A stretch of DNA of 64,000 bases from Strix aluco (taxonomy: Eukaryota; Chordata; Aves; Strigiformes; Strigidae), in NCBI RefSeq assembly GCF_031877795.1, contig NC_133933.1:71242503-71306502 (forward strand), read 5' to 3'. Position 1 is the stretch's first letter. The number at the start of each line of letters is the position of its first letter. Shown here in pieces: positions 25,501 to 40,500 of this stretch. The notes under the pieces are model-generated. The model did no database searches. It was not told where the DNA came from and saw only the letters and a list, made by a program, of their open reading frames with translations. The position numbers and the translations under genes are program-made.

Positions 25501-28500
25501 TATGTGGATTGCTGTCCCTCTGGGATCTGGGTTATGTCACGGAGATAAACACTAGTGGAAATATGCAGAATTGTTGTATAGGTTGTCATTTTTCCTGTTT
25601 TTTTTTTTTCTTCTCTGTTTTTGGGTGTTTCACCCCCCCACCCCAAGCTCTATATAGTGAAAGATTCCTGACTGGTTTTCCAGATTGTGAAATAAAAGAT
25701 ATACACAAGAGACTAATACTATTAATGACAAAGGTTTTCCTCAAAATTTTGATATTCTCACTAATTTAAGTCCTGATGTTGCAGTTTTAGGAAGCTCAAG
25801 TGTTACAGAATCTTTTAAAACATCTTTTTAAAGGTGTAAGAGCCTCCTGATGTAAGGGAAGTGGCAAGTGCTGCATAAAAGACAGTTCTAATAGTGACTG
25901 AGACACCTGTGATTGGGGTAGTAAGCTTGCATTTAAACTACCTGTGCTTTCTAAAACCAGTCTCTATAAAGAGCCAAAAATGCTTTGCTACTCACTTTTC
26001 CGTCTACTAATTCGATGCCAAGCCCATCCATTTTCTGGCTGCTGACTCCTAGAAGAACACCGTTCATTCGTGTTGTACGGAATTCAAATTCCACGAGCAG
26101 ATCTGTTCCCACTTTGTATGCACCAACTTGGAGAGAAAAGGGGAAGCATAATAAAATGAAGAAAAGTATTTATTACATTATTCCTAATAATCACATGAAG
26201 TTACAAGGTAACTAACTCAGCATTATGAATGCACTCCATTTCATGTGAAATCATGTAAGCAACTGTTACGGCAGCTGTGTGAGACATTGCTAGAAAGTCA
26301 TATAGTCTATTCCTAGGCAAGAGAACTAAAAAAGATCAGCGAGAGTTTCAAGTATCGGTCTCACTTTGCCTCCAGTCAACAGATGTTAGGTAGCACGGGA
26401 AGTGTTTGAAAGCAGCATCTCCTCTTTCTCTGTTCTTTGCCTGTCAGCAGAATTGCTGTTCATTACCTGTTTTGGCAAAGCCTGTTCCATCAAAGTATGT
26501 TCCTTTCTGTGCAGTGACAAAGCATTTTCCAACATTGAAGCTGGAAGTTGGATTATCCAGGTCAACAGGTGATTCTGTCATTTTAAAACTTCTGATGCAG
26601 CCATCGATGCTATAGGTGACCTGTAGTCAATATTTCAAACAAAACGTGTAACTGTGCAAAGCAAGCTGAAATGCTCAGAATAAAGGCCTAAAGTATGTCA
26701 TCAGAAAGTACCTTTGCTGGATTTATGGAGCTGAATAAAACTTGAATTTTACATGGCTAATCCTTAATATCTGATTGTAATTGGAATCTAATCTCGGTCA
26801 TACTGAGGACGAATTACATTACTTTTCAGGGATGTGATCTGAGTCACATCTATTTGGCTTAATGGAGGGGACATAAAATAATACACTGCATAATGAAACA
26901 TAGCAAATTACATCAGCAATGCAGGAATTTAATGGCCTATACTTTACCTTTTTAATTGACTAGGTTATGGGGTTTGCAAGTAGATGAAGATACTGGATAT
27001 AGTTCTCTGGGCTGCTGGTAATTTTACTAGGGCTTTTATTTATTTTTTTTTCTTTCCCTTTCATCACTTTACTATGGGCCTAATGTTGCATGGTAAGACA
27101 GAGGTAATGCAGGAACACAGCTACTAAAACGAACAAAGCCCCTACGTAAAGGTTGATGACTGCACACAGTTCTTTGTATAATAACCGTATATAGGTCTGG
27201 TGACCAGAGTGACAAGGGCCACTCTGTTAGCCTGAGAGGCAGGTGGAGGCAGCGGATAGGCTCAGGTGTATGGAGGCACCCACGCAGGGAAGGAAACTGC
27301 AACTCCAGTTTGGCTTCTGCACTAGGAGCACACTACTGCAACCCCGAGCGGGTGGTATGTGCACACTTGAGCTGCTGCTGTAAGTAAGGGAGATCCTGCC
27401 TGGAGCAGGAGTGAGGGTCTGCCCAGGCTACACCCCGGGTTGCTCTGGGTGTGATCAGTGTATCCCGGTGGGACCTCTGAGAGCCACTGGCATCTGCCTC
27501 AGAGCTCTCCCCCCCTTTTCTCTCTGAGGTGTGCAGAAGCAGCATTTGGGTTCTGGGCTTCAGACAAAGGCTTTGATCTTTGTAGAGTCAGGAAAATGTA
27601 TCCCTGTTATCAGTGAGAGAGAGGAAAATTATAAACTTGTACTCTGAGGAAGAAAAGGAAGACATTCATAAGCAATGCTGTAGGAAGGCGGAAAATAAAA
27701 ATCAGCATATAAAATATAGAAATATGTACAAATACAGAAAGGAGAAAGGCAGACCTGCAGAGAGAAGTCGTGACTCTGCACATTACCTCCTCTAACAATA
27801 CCCTGACTAGTAATTTGAAAGAATCTTCAAATAATTTCTTTCTTTCTAAATCAAAGCTGAATGTACTGTGGAATTATATAGCTTACTATTGCTAAATACA
27901 CCTGTACAAAATTTTCATGAGAACCTGAGCAGTATCAGTGAATAAATTCAGTTCTGAGCTGAGCAATGCTTTCTGTCAGATTCTTCATAAATAGACCTTT
28001 TTCTAATTTCTAAGTGAAAGTCATCTCCAGATCAAGAAGTTTTGTTATCAGAAAAGAAAGATGCCATAAAAGAAAACAAATCTTGCCATCTTCACTATAA
28101 GAATAAATCATAGAAATGCAAGATTTGTAGACAACACAATAACATTCTTTAACTTTAAAATTTCACTTTTCCTGTGGAAAAGCAAATCTGGTTATACTTT
28201 AGCGTGGTAACAGGCAATATAACCTTTTTTGCTGAAAACACAGTTTTGTGTGCTTAAAATGTGACATCTGCTGAAACCAACCAAGCAGTTATCATCCTTC
28301 TGCACTGAATAGGAAGCCAGCCCACCTACAGTTATGTATTAGATTAGTGCTTAAAAAGGCTGATGTATGTTTAGAAGAAAGCCCTAAGATAATACATCCT
28401 TTCAACTTTGCTTCAGAGCCTTTACATGAAGCCTACAACACAACACTCTATTAATACATCATGCAGTGTATTTTACTGAGAATGACTGAAAGGCAAGCAC

Positions 28501-31500
28501 TCTTTTTTACCTTCTGTGAATGACATTTGAAGTCACAGCTTCATTTAAATCCCAAAGCACATAAGACTGTCAGGATCTGACATGACTGTTATTGCCAGAC
28601 TGAGCCATTTATCTGCATGGGTTCCCTCCATTACTTCTGACAAGGAGCAATAGGTAAGGATTTAGTGTTACCTTTCTCCTTAGATTAGTATTTGTAAGTT
28701 GCAGATGTATTTCAAAGAGCACAATTTGATAGTATTAGGAATTATATTTTGTGGGTAGTTAAGTATTGCTTTTATTTTTCAGTGCCTCAGATCTAGTTTG
28801 GTAAATCCAAATGATCAGTAGATTTGCCTCAATTCAGGCTTTCTGCACAACTCACAGTTTGCTGAGAAGTACAATCTTACAGGTCACTTTTCCTTATGGA
28901 ATACGACTCTCAGATTCTAGAGTGGTTAATCTTCCTATTCATTCCCCATCCATGAGTTATTATAAGGACTTATTTAAGCAGGATCTAGACATTCTTTTCC
29001 TGTATTTATTTTGTCCTCCTGAACTGGTGGACTCTTGACTGTCTATAGATTAGTACTTGCCATTCCATAACCATCTTACTACAACGGTATTTAGTCATAT
29101 GCAGTTTCTTTGAGAGTCTGGTTTGTTTCCTTACCAGGATTTGTACTTTTGCCTTCTCTTTACTGATTCTATATAACCACCCAGCATGAAGCTGGACATA
29201 GCTGCTATGGACATTCTAGTTTTTTGTCCAAATTGTGGTGCACTATATGCCTAACTAAACTCACTCAAGTTCTGGCTTCTGCTTTGAAAGATCCCTCTGT
29301 GCAGAGAGAAAAATAATGTAGGGAAAAGGTTTTTTTTTCTGATTCTGATACTGGCATATCTTGGGGGGTGGTTGGGCAGCGGGAAAGTGAGATGACTGAC
29401 ATGGAGTTGTGCAGATAGATGCAGTAAATGGCCTGGCTGAGGGAATACAGTGTTCCTAGTTAATTCTACAAAGTTTAGCCCAAAATGACATTCACTTCTC
29501 TGGGCTCTCTGTTTGCAAAGGTATCTTCTGTGTCAGCATGGACGCTGGGCATTTAGACCAAAACAGTGATAAGCTGATACATGCACATTTGATTTGGAAA
29601 CAGAAAGAGGACAACAGAGTTTCCATGGCCTTACTTCAAAATACATTCTCTCCTAGTTTAGTAATAACAACACAAAACCAATTGCTACAGTAAGCAGCAG
29701 TACTACTGGGTACTTTGTCCAGGGTAATTTTGCTTCTCTTAGGAGATGCTTTCACTGTTTATTAGTGTTTATTGCTAGATGAATTACAGCCAAGAGAGAG
29801 GGCAAGTAGGATGCAAGACCTGATACTCTAGCCGTGCAGTGATGCAAGTGGATACAAGTGTATGGGTCTTTCCACTTTTCCATAACAGTAACTAACTCTG
29901 CTATTTCTAGTTCTTTGCATTAACTGGATTCTGAGTCAGATCTTTCCACTGAAAGCATGTAATGTACCTCCAGTAATGTCCATTTTATCCATATTCTTGA
30001 GCAGTTGGAGGGAAAAGCAAAACAAAACTGGGAAGACATTGGTACCAATCAAGACATACTTAAGGAGTGTAAGATAACTTAAACAAGTGTGCTTACCGGA
30101 CCAATTCTTCTAGTTGTGTAGTTAATGGGCAATCCTCCAACATACAGCATTCCTACAACATCCAATATATCAGCCTTTTTGGGGCTAGCAGTCTTGTTTG
30201 AAATATCATCTACTATAAGATTTCCTTCTTGCTTCATTCGAATGACTTTTATCTAAAAAGACACACAAATGCAATACAATTACATATAGTTTTCTGACAA
30301 CAAAGGGTTGCCAAAATGTAACTAGCCTTACAGCCCAAAATATGTAATGGTACGGGAGAAAGTAATAGGAGTGGTTAGCAGAAGCACCATGGCAGCAACT
30401 ATGGATAATGTTCATGGAACAGAGCTCCTGTGCAAGGTTTTGTGCAAACATACGACCGCCTTTTAATTACATCTGGGTCAGGAGGCAGCATGACTTTTAT
30501 TTATTAGAATTACTGAAAGAACTTTGGGTTCCTTTAAAAAGTTTCATTGTTACTATCATAGGCATGCTACAATATTGTTTTTCCTGGAATCAAGACAGCA
30601 ATTTTAAGTACTGGGAATAGTAAATGCTGAATGTTAATGGCACCAGTTGCAAATCTTTATTGCAGCACATGTTTGCAGACAATACTGAGTTTATGATTCC
30701 ACTAGTTTGGACGTGCCTCGGATCATAGTTCATGCTAGAGTAAATATAATACCAACTATGTTAGTATTATGGCTTCTGTTCAGACAAATGGGCTGTGAAT
30801 CGCATGGAGGAAGTGCTAAACAATGGCTAAAGAGTTGAGGAATTCTGCCTGAACAACTGTAGGCCAGTTTATTTCCAAAGGTTTATACTGAAATCTCTAC
30901 AAATCAGTATAATAATGGTTCTGTATAAATAAGGGATAAATGTAAAATGCAACATACATATTAGCAGATTTCTAAACTGCACCGCAGTTAGCTCACCAGA
31001 GTAACAAAGAGAGACAAATGGCATTTTTCTTTGGGTTTTCTTTAACATGGGTGCTTCTGCTTCAGTGTGGCAGCACATCTGTCATGCAACGGGAATGACT
31101 GAACACTGACAACAGGTGGCCTGACAGTGAGGGACTGAACTCGGTGTTTACAGACAACAGTAAATTTGAGATGGACAATTACACCTTAGGCAGAAGGAGG
31201 ATTTGGTGAGTGAGACAGGAACTGGGAACAGATGCTCTTTCAGAGAACCTAAAGAGACAGCAGCAGCACAGTGTGGCTTCTGTAGGTCTGATGGAAACAT
31301 TTTAACCTAAACCATTTCAAATAGAGAAAAGGTTGTCACTAAAAGGATTATTTTAAGGAGAAGCCTCTGCTTTCTTAAAAACAAAGACTATGGTCTTTTT
31401 TTTAAAAAGGTTGCCTTTTTCCCCCCTCTCAGAATGGACTTTCTTGTGTTTTTTGGGAACTGTGACTTTGGATTTAGTCTCCATTCTCTCCTGCAAAAAT

Positions 31501-34500
31501 GGAATCTACAACAAGGGTCCCTCTCTTTCAGAGTGCCAAGCTGCATGCCCAAAGACCACAGTCTTCCATTAGGAAATATATGCTCCAGTTAGTTCTCTTA
31601 GAATATAGACAAAACGACTAAAAGAGCAAAACACATCTCTTCTGTATTTATAGAGGGTCTAGCAGAAAGGGGCCCTGGTCTACTGCCAGTGCTCCTAGAC
31701 ATTATATAAACCAGATAAATAATGTCTACAAATGTATTTTTTCCCCTTATGAAAATACCTTGGTATAAAGCATTTGCTATCATCAAAAATTTCATGAATA
31801 AAAATCCAATGAAAATAAAATTCCTGCAGAACAGGGTGGGAAAGAAGCAGAGAGAGACTAAGGATGACTGCAAAGAAGGTTTCATAAGAGCAATTAAAGT
31901 GTAACAGAAAACGCAATTAGATTTTTTTCTCATTTGGTGATAGAGATGTGGATGGTGACTTTCCAAATATCTGTCCAAAATTTAATGTCTCTTATAGTAT
32001 ACAACTTGAATACATAGTTACATGTATTCTTTTCTTCTCCATCTTTATTGGTGACTTCAAGCATGTTACCTCATGAATATACTATGTGTCTGTTGTCCTT
32101 GGCCCAGACTAAACTTCATGGTTGTGATATTATTCCTTCTCTTACCATCCGAATGCCACAGGCATTGTATATAAATGCTTCCTCTCATAAAGTCAGAGAA
32201 GGGGCTGCCAAATACATCCATGAATATCATATTTATTCCCTAATGAATTGAAGTAATAACGCAGGGAAGATTTACTTAAACTTTACTGCATTTTTCTTTG
32301 TTCATAGCGTTATAGCTGAACAATGACATTATTAACATAGAAACAACTGGCTTTAATGATGTATTCCATCTTCATGAGTTGATGCTCACCTGAGCCCTAT
32401 TAGGCAGGAAGGAACGTTTTCTGCAGTTCCTTACCATACATGGGACATATTCTAAATATGTCCAGAAATATGTGTTTCCTGAAGGACAAATTTCAAAGAT
32501 CAGCACTAACTTTTTTTGTTAGTGAAATATGTGCTGTGTACTTAACAGTGAATCTGAAAGCACAAATTTTTCAGACTACAGAAAATCCTAGCTGTAAAGT
32601 TTAGCTTGTATAAACTGCATTTTGCCAACATCTTAAGGCAAAACAAAGCTCGCTCTTAGCATTACAAAGAATAGTTTAACATTAGAGACTATTATACCTT
32701 GTGCCACTGGCCATCATTTATTTTGCTGGAAATCATTGTGTTGGTGTCTCCACTCCCCAGATCGTAGCTGAAGTAAGGCAGTCCATTCTTTATCTGAACT
32801 GTAGCAAAATCAGCATGGTTGATGCGGGCCATATAAAACAGCAAGCCAGAATCAGCTGTTGTTCGGACTTCAAATTCAATTGTAAGTCTGGAAATAAAAC
32901 AAACAGGAAAACAGCAACAAAGGAAAAGATATTCGGAGTCAGACAGTAGACAAATTTATCAGCTTTACCTTTTCGTGTTCCTCTAAAACAACTTTACAGT
33001 TAGTGGCCCATTTTACTTGTCCATCAGAGTTTAAGAAAAATAATTTGGTTATACGCGAATCACACTTCACACATATCTGATCCCTGACATGGGAGTGCTC
33101 ATTAGTCCCTTTGCTCTGGAAACACAGAAGTGCAACCTTGGCATAGAATTTTAGATATAATTCTCAGCTGCAGCTGTAGTTGCTAGAAAATCCCAGCGCT
33201 TGTAAAATTCCAGCAGTGTTATCCGTCCTCCACACACATAATGCTCAGAAAGAGGAGCGAGCTGTAGTGACAGCTGGCAAATGTTGAGTTTCTAATGAGT
33301 TGTATTGCCTGAAGACAGGTTGCAAAACTTTTAAAGATGCAGAGAAGAGTTTACAATCAGGATATAAAACACTTATTCTGATTTCTCCCAACAGAAAATG
33401 GGGGTGTGTCTGACCCCTTGGACAGAACGGTTATGCCAAAAACCTCCCCTACAGCAAAAAATCTGGGAAGAAATGATTTATATGATCTAGATGCTAAGGC
33501 TGTACTGGCAGCACGTCACTAACCTAGCCCAAGTTGAGCTGCAAAGTCAGTACCTGAAAGTAGTTGGTAATATAAATGTGAAAAATCATTGCATAAAAAT
33601 GATCAGGCCAGAATTCTTATTTGAAAAGAAGAAAGTCAAAGACTGTAGGATTACATATTTATTTTAATTATAAATTAATTACAAATTTTAAAATTAGCAT
33701 ATGTGAAACTATGCAGTACAGCACTTTTATAGGTAAAAATAAGTGTGAGGCTGATGGACTTGTAAACTATAAGGCAGCAAAAGTGCTTAGTGGTCTGACA
33801 TGGCACATTTGTTAATGTTCATGTGCCTTCAGAGCAAAAATGAACAATTAACAAGTTATAGCTTCACAAATCTATTAAAACCGCTGTATTTTTCTAAGTA
33901 GCTATTGGAATTCCTCTGCATATCAGCATGTATATGTATATATTGTTATATTTTGGGAGGGCAATATCATTTTCCCTGTTTACTGTGCAAGCTTGATTTT
34001 AACTATCAGAGCAAAGGGGAAAAAAGGGTTGCTTATTACAAGAAATTATCAAGTTACTGAAGCAAGAAACTTTCTTCTGAAAAAGCAACCTATGAATTCA
34101 GTTGCATGACCTGGTTCCATTCTTCTGTTTGTTTTTCTGCAAATCAGTCTGGAATCTGTGTGTGCCTTTACAAACAAAGAGGTAAACTGGTGTTGTGAGA
34201 GCTGCTTAGGTGGGTACTTCATGGCCTAGATTTCATGCTTTAATGTTTTTTATGTTTGCTTAATGAAATGAATTAGCCATGGGATGTGATATTTTTCAGA
34301 TTAAGCCCATAATTTTGGGAGATGCTTTTGAGAATATCAGGAGGGGCACTTTATTTTGACATTATTCCATCAAAACTCAGTGCTGAAATAAACAACGTAC
34401 CTGTTTTTCACTTTGGTGTCATCAAATGCAACTGCAATGTGGCTGTTCCTTGAAAGACCAAATTGCTTGCCACCTTCCAAAATGGCTGGTTCTGTGTCAG

Positions 34501-37500
34501 CAGCACAGGAATCCTGCAAAATACACCAGCGATCATACAGACTTCATATTTTGTATCTATCTCAGCTGTGCATGAGCTGGAAGTCTTCCAGCTGCTCAGG
34601 ACTGAGAGTATTCCACCTAGTCTAGACACTGGCCCTGCAGTTTTCCAGTGTGTTGATGTCTCATCACACCAGCTAAAGTTATAAACCAGTATGACAGGAA
34701 CTTGGTGTAAAAGCAGAGCTCATTAAGCTGGCTGTAAAAGCAAATAAAAGTAATATATGAACATTGCTGCTTTCATGCCATCAGTGGACATTTACAAGAG
34801 TCTTAAGTGATTTCCAGGCAGCTCAGTGTACTCTTAGCTCACTCTTAGCTGAGTTTTACACAGTAGGATGCTCTCTAACAGAAATGAGGCAAGACTTAAG
34901 TTTTAAAGGTATACTTTGCTGTGGACTTGAAATCTAGTCACCTTAAAATTAATGAGTTAAAAGTACTTTCAGATCCTGCACCTGTCAACAAGTCATCCAT
35001 TTAACTTCTTTATATTGTTTTACAATTGTATTCTTTGTTTAATGTGCTGTTGTTCCCCCTGGTGCTGTTGAAAGGCCCCCACAAACAATAAGGGAAGCCA
35101 AATAACTGATGGATAGAAGTAACAACTGTTAAACTCTCTGAGCTGTCTAATGTAGACACATTACCCAGGGGATAAAGGAAGAAACCCCTCCCTGTCTGTT
35201 CCACTTCTATTAATCTTAAAGGGGTGCAACAATGGAAGGTAAAATATCTTCTGCCCAGTATAATTTTTTCTTTTTAATTTCACCAGATCTTTTAATCTCT
35301 GGCCCTAAAGCTCTTGTATAGGGGTGCCTGGGGCAATGTGAGACCATGGTAATTACCAGCTCCTACTCATGTCTAGCTTTTGCCTCCCACTGAGAGTATT
35401 GTAAAGAAACTACTCAAAGGATCTAACACAACACAATATCAGGACAATACCGCTGGGAAAAAAACAAACTTTGATAGCTGCAAGCTCTGTTTTTAAGCAC
35501 TGTGGCTGATATCATTTTGGATTGGTGACAGTCTCTTATTTGAGCCCTGACTCAGCAGGGACCTGCAAAGCACAAGGTGCGGTGCTTCGCTGTCAAAGAG
35601 CTCTTTCTGTGAAACATTTTGAAAATGTCATGAGTGACTCATCAGACACTGAGATATCAGCCACAAAGAGGAAATTTCTTTCCCCCCCTCATTCAGTTTT
35701 TCAGTAGTGTTACATTTTTTGCTTTCACGTGTCACAAAAATCTTCACAACAGTACAGAGCACTTCTGAAAATTAGTTTTCCACAATGAATGCCCTGGTTT
35801 GAATATGACAGAGTAGAACACCATGCATTATGACAAGTACACATCAATGTGCAATGGAGGGGAAAAATGGGGAAAATTCAGCAAAGTTATGAATGTGTGA
35901 TAGTCTTCCAGTGATCACCAAATAGAAAAAAATTATATCCCCATAATGCTGGGTAAAGTTTCTAATTATTTTAAGCTTTACAGGTTTATCTAGAAGTTTA
36001 ACAACTATGTTAATAATAATACTGTGTATATAATACTTTCAAGAGCATTTGGGCTTGCTAAAATTTGAAGATAGAGACTAACTACTGGTACTGGAACAAC
36101 AGGAAAGAGTTGGAAAATACACTAACACACACTTTTCTGTGGGACACTTTTACATATTACATGGTAAATAGACATATTTTGACAGTAAATTCAATCCTAG
36201 GCTGGTATATGTTAGTAAAGGGTCTGGCCCTGACACTTTAGCTGCTCCCCAGCATCAGCAAACACTGCAGTATTTCTTCATCTCAGCAGGAGGACTGTAA
36301 GGAAAGGCAAGGAGTCAGGGAGCACCCCAAACACACTGTGATGGCTGGAATCATAGCAAGCATACACTGATTATTTACTGATAAAAACGGATCGATAATA
36401 GTGAACATTCATTAGGTTGATGTGGAAATGTCAGTAAAAGGAAAAAAAAATCAGTAGTGCATGCTTAAACAACTTCCAGGTTTTATTCACAAGTCTGTGT
36501 CCGCTTTTACTTCATCTAGGGACAGTCAGCTTTATAGCCTGCACAAGACTGTGAACTAAGAATGGGTCATCAGCCTATATTAAAATATCCCAACTTTGTT
36601 TTTTCTGTAATGGCCTTAAGGTGTCCTGGGCTTAAACCTGGCTGCTTAATAATCTCCCATATTACCTGAGAGCCTCAAGACTGAACTCTTTAGCTGCACT
36701 TAACTTCAGTCTTGTCAGATGTCAGGGACTTGACTGATAAATCGAGCAGCTAGGTGTGTATGACAGTGGAAATGAACAACAGAAAAGCCCACTGGTGGAC
36801 TGTCACACATTCTGTGCAAACAATGCTGTAATAGCAATTATAAAGAAAGCAATTAGGGGAAAAAGGGAGCACCACTGAAGCAGTCCCCACGGTTTACTGA
36901 ATAGTGTTAATAAAACAATGAAGTAATGCACGGAGAAATAGTGGAAGATACCGTCATGGAATCAAATGCAGAAGTAAGGCTGGCGCTCTTCATTTCAGTG
37001 GCAAGTGAATCCTAAGAAGCAGTGAATAACATGAGGCAGAAGCAGCAGTTACCCAATGTTGAGAAACATTTTGGCATCTGTAGCAAGTAGCAGCAGCAGC
37101 AGACTGGTGACCAGTGTATTTCCCAACTGTCCTACTTCTAGATCTTGTCTTGCCTTTAGTAGAGAGTAGGATTTTTTCATTTGGGATTAAATTCCCCTCC
37201 TCTTTTACATGCAGATGGATAATAGGGATAAAAAAGGTCCTAAAAGGACTTAAGTAGAACAGATACATTATTTAAGCCTACTATGTGGAAATAATTTTCT
37301 ATATAACAGATACATTATTTAAGCCTACTATGTGGAAATAATTTTCTATATAGAGTCCTTCTACAGTCCTTTATACACTGCTGTAGAATTGACTGTCATA
37401 TGAGTGCTATTTTATTATTAGACTGTAGTTACTTATTTCATTGCAACATTGTTTCTACAGAAAAGATGGGGAGGGACTCTATCAAGGAGTGTAGTGACAG

Positions 37501-40500
37501 GTTGAGGGGTGATGTTTTTAAAGCAAAAGAGGGTAGATTTAGATCAGACATAAGGAAAAAATTCTTTACTGTGAGTGTGTTGAGACACTGGAACAGGTTG
37601 CCCAGAGAAGTTGTGGCTGCCCCCTCCCTGGAAGTGTTCAAGGCCAGGTTGGACGGGGCTTTGAGCAGCCTGGTCTAGTGGAAGGTGTCCCTGCCCATGA
37701 AAATAGATGATCTTTATGGTACCTTCCAACTCAAATCATTCTATGATTCTATGATTTCCCAGAAAAGTACTTTGGAGAACTTACTTAGATGAATGTAAAA
37801 ACTATCCAAAAACTTGCCGTATTTAAAATACTTTCAAGTTTTGAGAAGACTACAACAGTTTCATTTTTTCCAAGAGACAAAGGGGAGTAATGGTGTTTTA
37901 TTTAGATTTTTATTTTGAACTCCTGTTTCAAGTTATCACAGCTCTAGATATGTGGCATACAAAACTCACTAGTTACAATGGCACTAGTTTCTGGTATTAA
38001 TGAGTAGATCTATTCCTCTCAATTTTGCTATTTAAAAGTTAGTACTTAGAGTCTTAGAAAGTGTGCACTTGTTCTCTCATACTCTTCTGTGTTTTTAAAT
38101 TTTGTTTATAATGCTTGATCAAGGGATAATGTGACTGTACTCTTTCACAACACTTTTTACCTTCTTGTTGCCTGGTTCCTTATCTTTCTTTGGTAGCCTT
38201 ACCATACTGCAAATTTGTTTACTTTCAACTCCAAACAGAAAGATGCATCGGAGCCCTGTGTTACAACTACTCCACCTTGTGGGCATGAATCAAAAATGCT
38301 GCCCTAGAGCATTAAAAGGCTGACACACGTAACTCTGGGGCTTGGGGCAGGGCAATAACTAAGATGGAAGTTGCTCATTTTGAACCCCAGGCTCCCATTT
38401 CCAGGTACATAGATGGCTGCATGTGCTGTGGAGACTTCATTAGTGCCTGACAAGTCCTCCTAGATAAAGCTGTGCCATATGTACCTGACCAATGAAGGTG
38501 GACATAAATCTCAAATATAAAATTAACCTTAACGAGTTAGGGGGTTTGGCCTAATTTTTATACCCCTTTTTGTAGGAAAACATTGTTAGAAATCCTACCT
38601 ATGTCCAAAGAAAACTAGATATGAATTCTGAAAATGAGTCAGGTAACAGGGCATGACTGCGGCAATGAATTCAGGTTCCTTTCTCTCTAACTGATGGACT
38701 TAGAGCCAGCTGACTCACTGAAAATCACAACTCTTGGTTTTTGTGGTCTTCATGCAATTAATTGATAATCTTAATCTCTGGGTCACACCGAAAAATCTAA
38801 CACAAACAAACTCAGTGTTCTATAATTTGTGTCAGTGAGGAGGTGTGAAATGGGAATGAAGATTGAACCCAGCCCAGCCTGAGAGCACCTCCCAAACTAG
38901 TTAAAAGATTTTTATGAAGCCAATCTGGGAGAAACTGTTAAAATGACACACTCTTTTGTATTTGATATATATAAAAAGGGAAGTTAAATATTCCAGTTGT
39001 TAGCTTCTCAAAACTGTCCTATTATGGTAGTGTAAATAGGCTCCTTACTGGGAAATGTGCAGTCTGTTCACATTGTTTGGAAACCTCACCCATACTGAAC
39101 TATATTCCACATAAACCATGTGTTGTATGCAGGTGTAACAAAATGCAAATTATTTCCCCCCTAAGAATATCTTCCAGTGGATATATTATTCAGTTTAATA
39201 TTCAGATATCTAAACATATCTTTTCTGGACAGTAAAATGTTGCATCAACTTGTAAAACTGCTACACTTGTGACAGAAGTTTCATCTTAAATTTTGTTGTA
39301 GAACACTGCTTACCACTGTCTAGCTATTTAAGATTTCTGGCAACAACAATTGAGCTTGATTTAGCAGCAACTGGTGTTTCAGTTCTTAAGTTCATAAGTC
39401 TCCTGACTAAAGTTATAAAATAGCAGTGGAGAAATTGCCACATACCAGACTTCTCTGGTTTACCTGTTTCTTCATCCTGTCATTGACATGGCTGTTATCA
39501 TGTGCTTCAAAGAACAGCATAAGAAATATCATAATGACATGGATTTCCCATAGGAAAATTTCACTTCCAACCCTGATCAGATATTGCTAGGCTTGTGTTT
39601 AGCTTGTGTTAAACACTAAGTGCAAGTGTTTAGGGACAAGCATGCAAGCCAAAGGGAATTCTACTGCTATATCGTTCTTTAAATTACTGTTGTGATAATC
39701 CAAGCAAATGACATCAAACAGTTTTCCATTATCCACAGGTGTTCCCTTTACAATATCATGCTGAGTGGTTACTATTTTTGTAGCAAATGACTTAATTATT
39801 CTTGATGGCTAGCTTTTCAATTTTGCCTGGAAAGACACTTTTCAGAATTGACCTAAGCGAAGTGATCTATACTTACAAGTGCTGAAGATAGAGAAGGTGT
39901 TGGAGGAGGAGGGGAAGCAGGAGTCGTCCTTGGTCTTTCTTTCTCCCCATTAGCGTCTGGTTCAGGTTGGATCAGGACTGTTGTGTGGATTGGTTTATCT
40001 TCATCCTCAGGTGGCCTAACCTCTGGTTCTAGAGAGGGACATTGGCCAATATCTGCATTTTCAAAGGACACGGGTTGAGCAAAGTCCATGGGGCTGAGAA
40101 CACACAAAGAAATTGATGTCTGTTATTAGTTTTTCTCCTTTTTACCACCCATTTATAAAGAATAACTATATGCTGCAGTCCACTTCACAGGACACAAGAG
40201 CCAGGATTCATCTCATCTGTTTCAGGTACAGAGGTGGGACACTTAAATTAGAAGCAACAGTGACCATTGGCTTTCCTTCCTACAGTCAGTGCACAAGGAC
40301 AGGCATCCTCTTTGGCAAGGTTTACCCGCCTAGGCAAGCTGACTCACACTGTGGAAAAGTCCTTCTCTCTAATGTACATTGATGGGGTGTGGGGTGATGA
40401 GATCTTAATTTAGGTACTTCAGTTATGTGTAAGAAAGATTTAGATGGGAACTTTCTATAGAAGTTTTACTTTATTCACCATTTCCTTTCTTTTTACTTAA

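Larger units (their letters stand above)
34514..39876 (-). other. LAMA2: largest LAMA2 intron in the window, linker to LG4
   Basis: GT-AG intron of 5363 bp. It contains the 47-bp tandem duplication (37259-37352) and the plus-strand CR1 fragment (37455-37757). The rest shows nothing recognisable. Confidence 0.85.

Noticed and set aside
27333..27545. 70-codon open frame in a GC-rich part of an intron
   Set aside because: No recognised domain; the openness is explained by local base composition.
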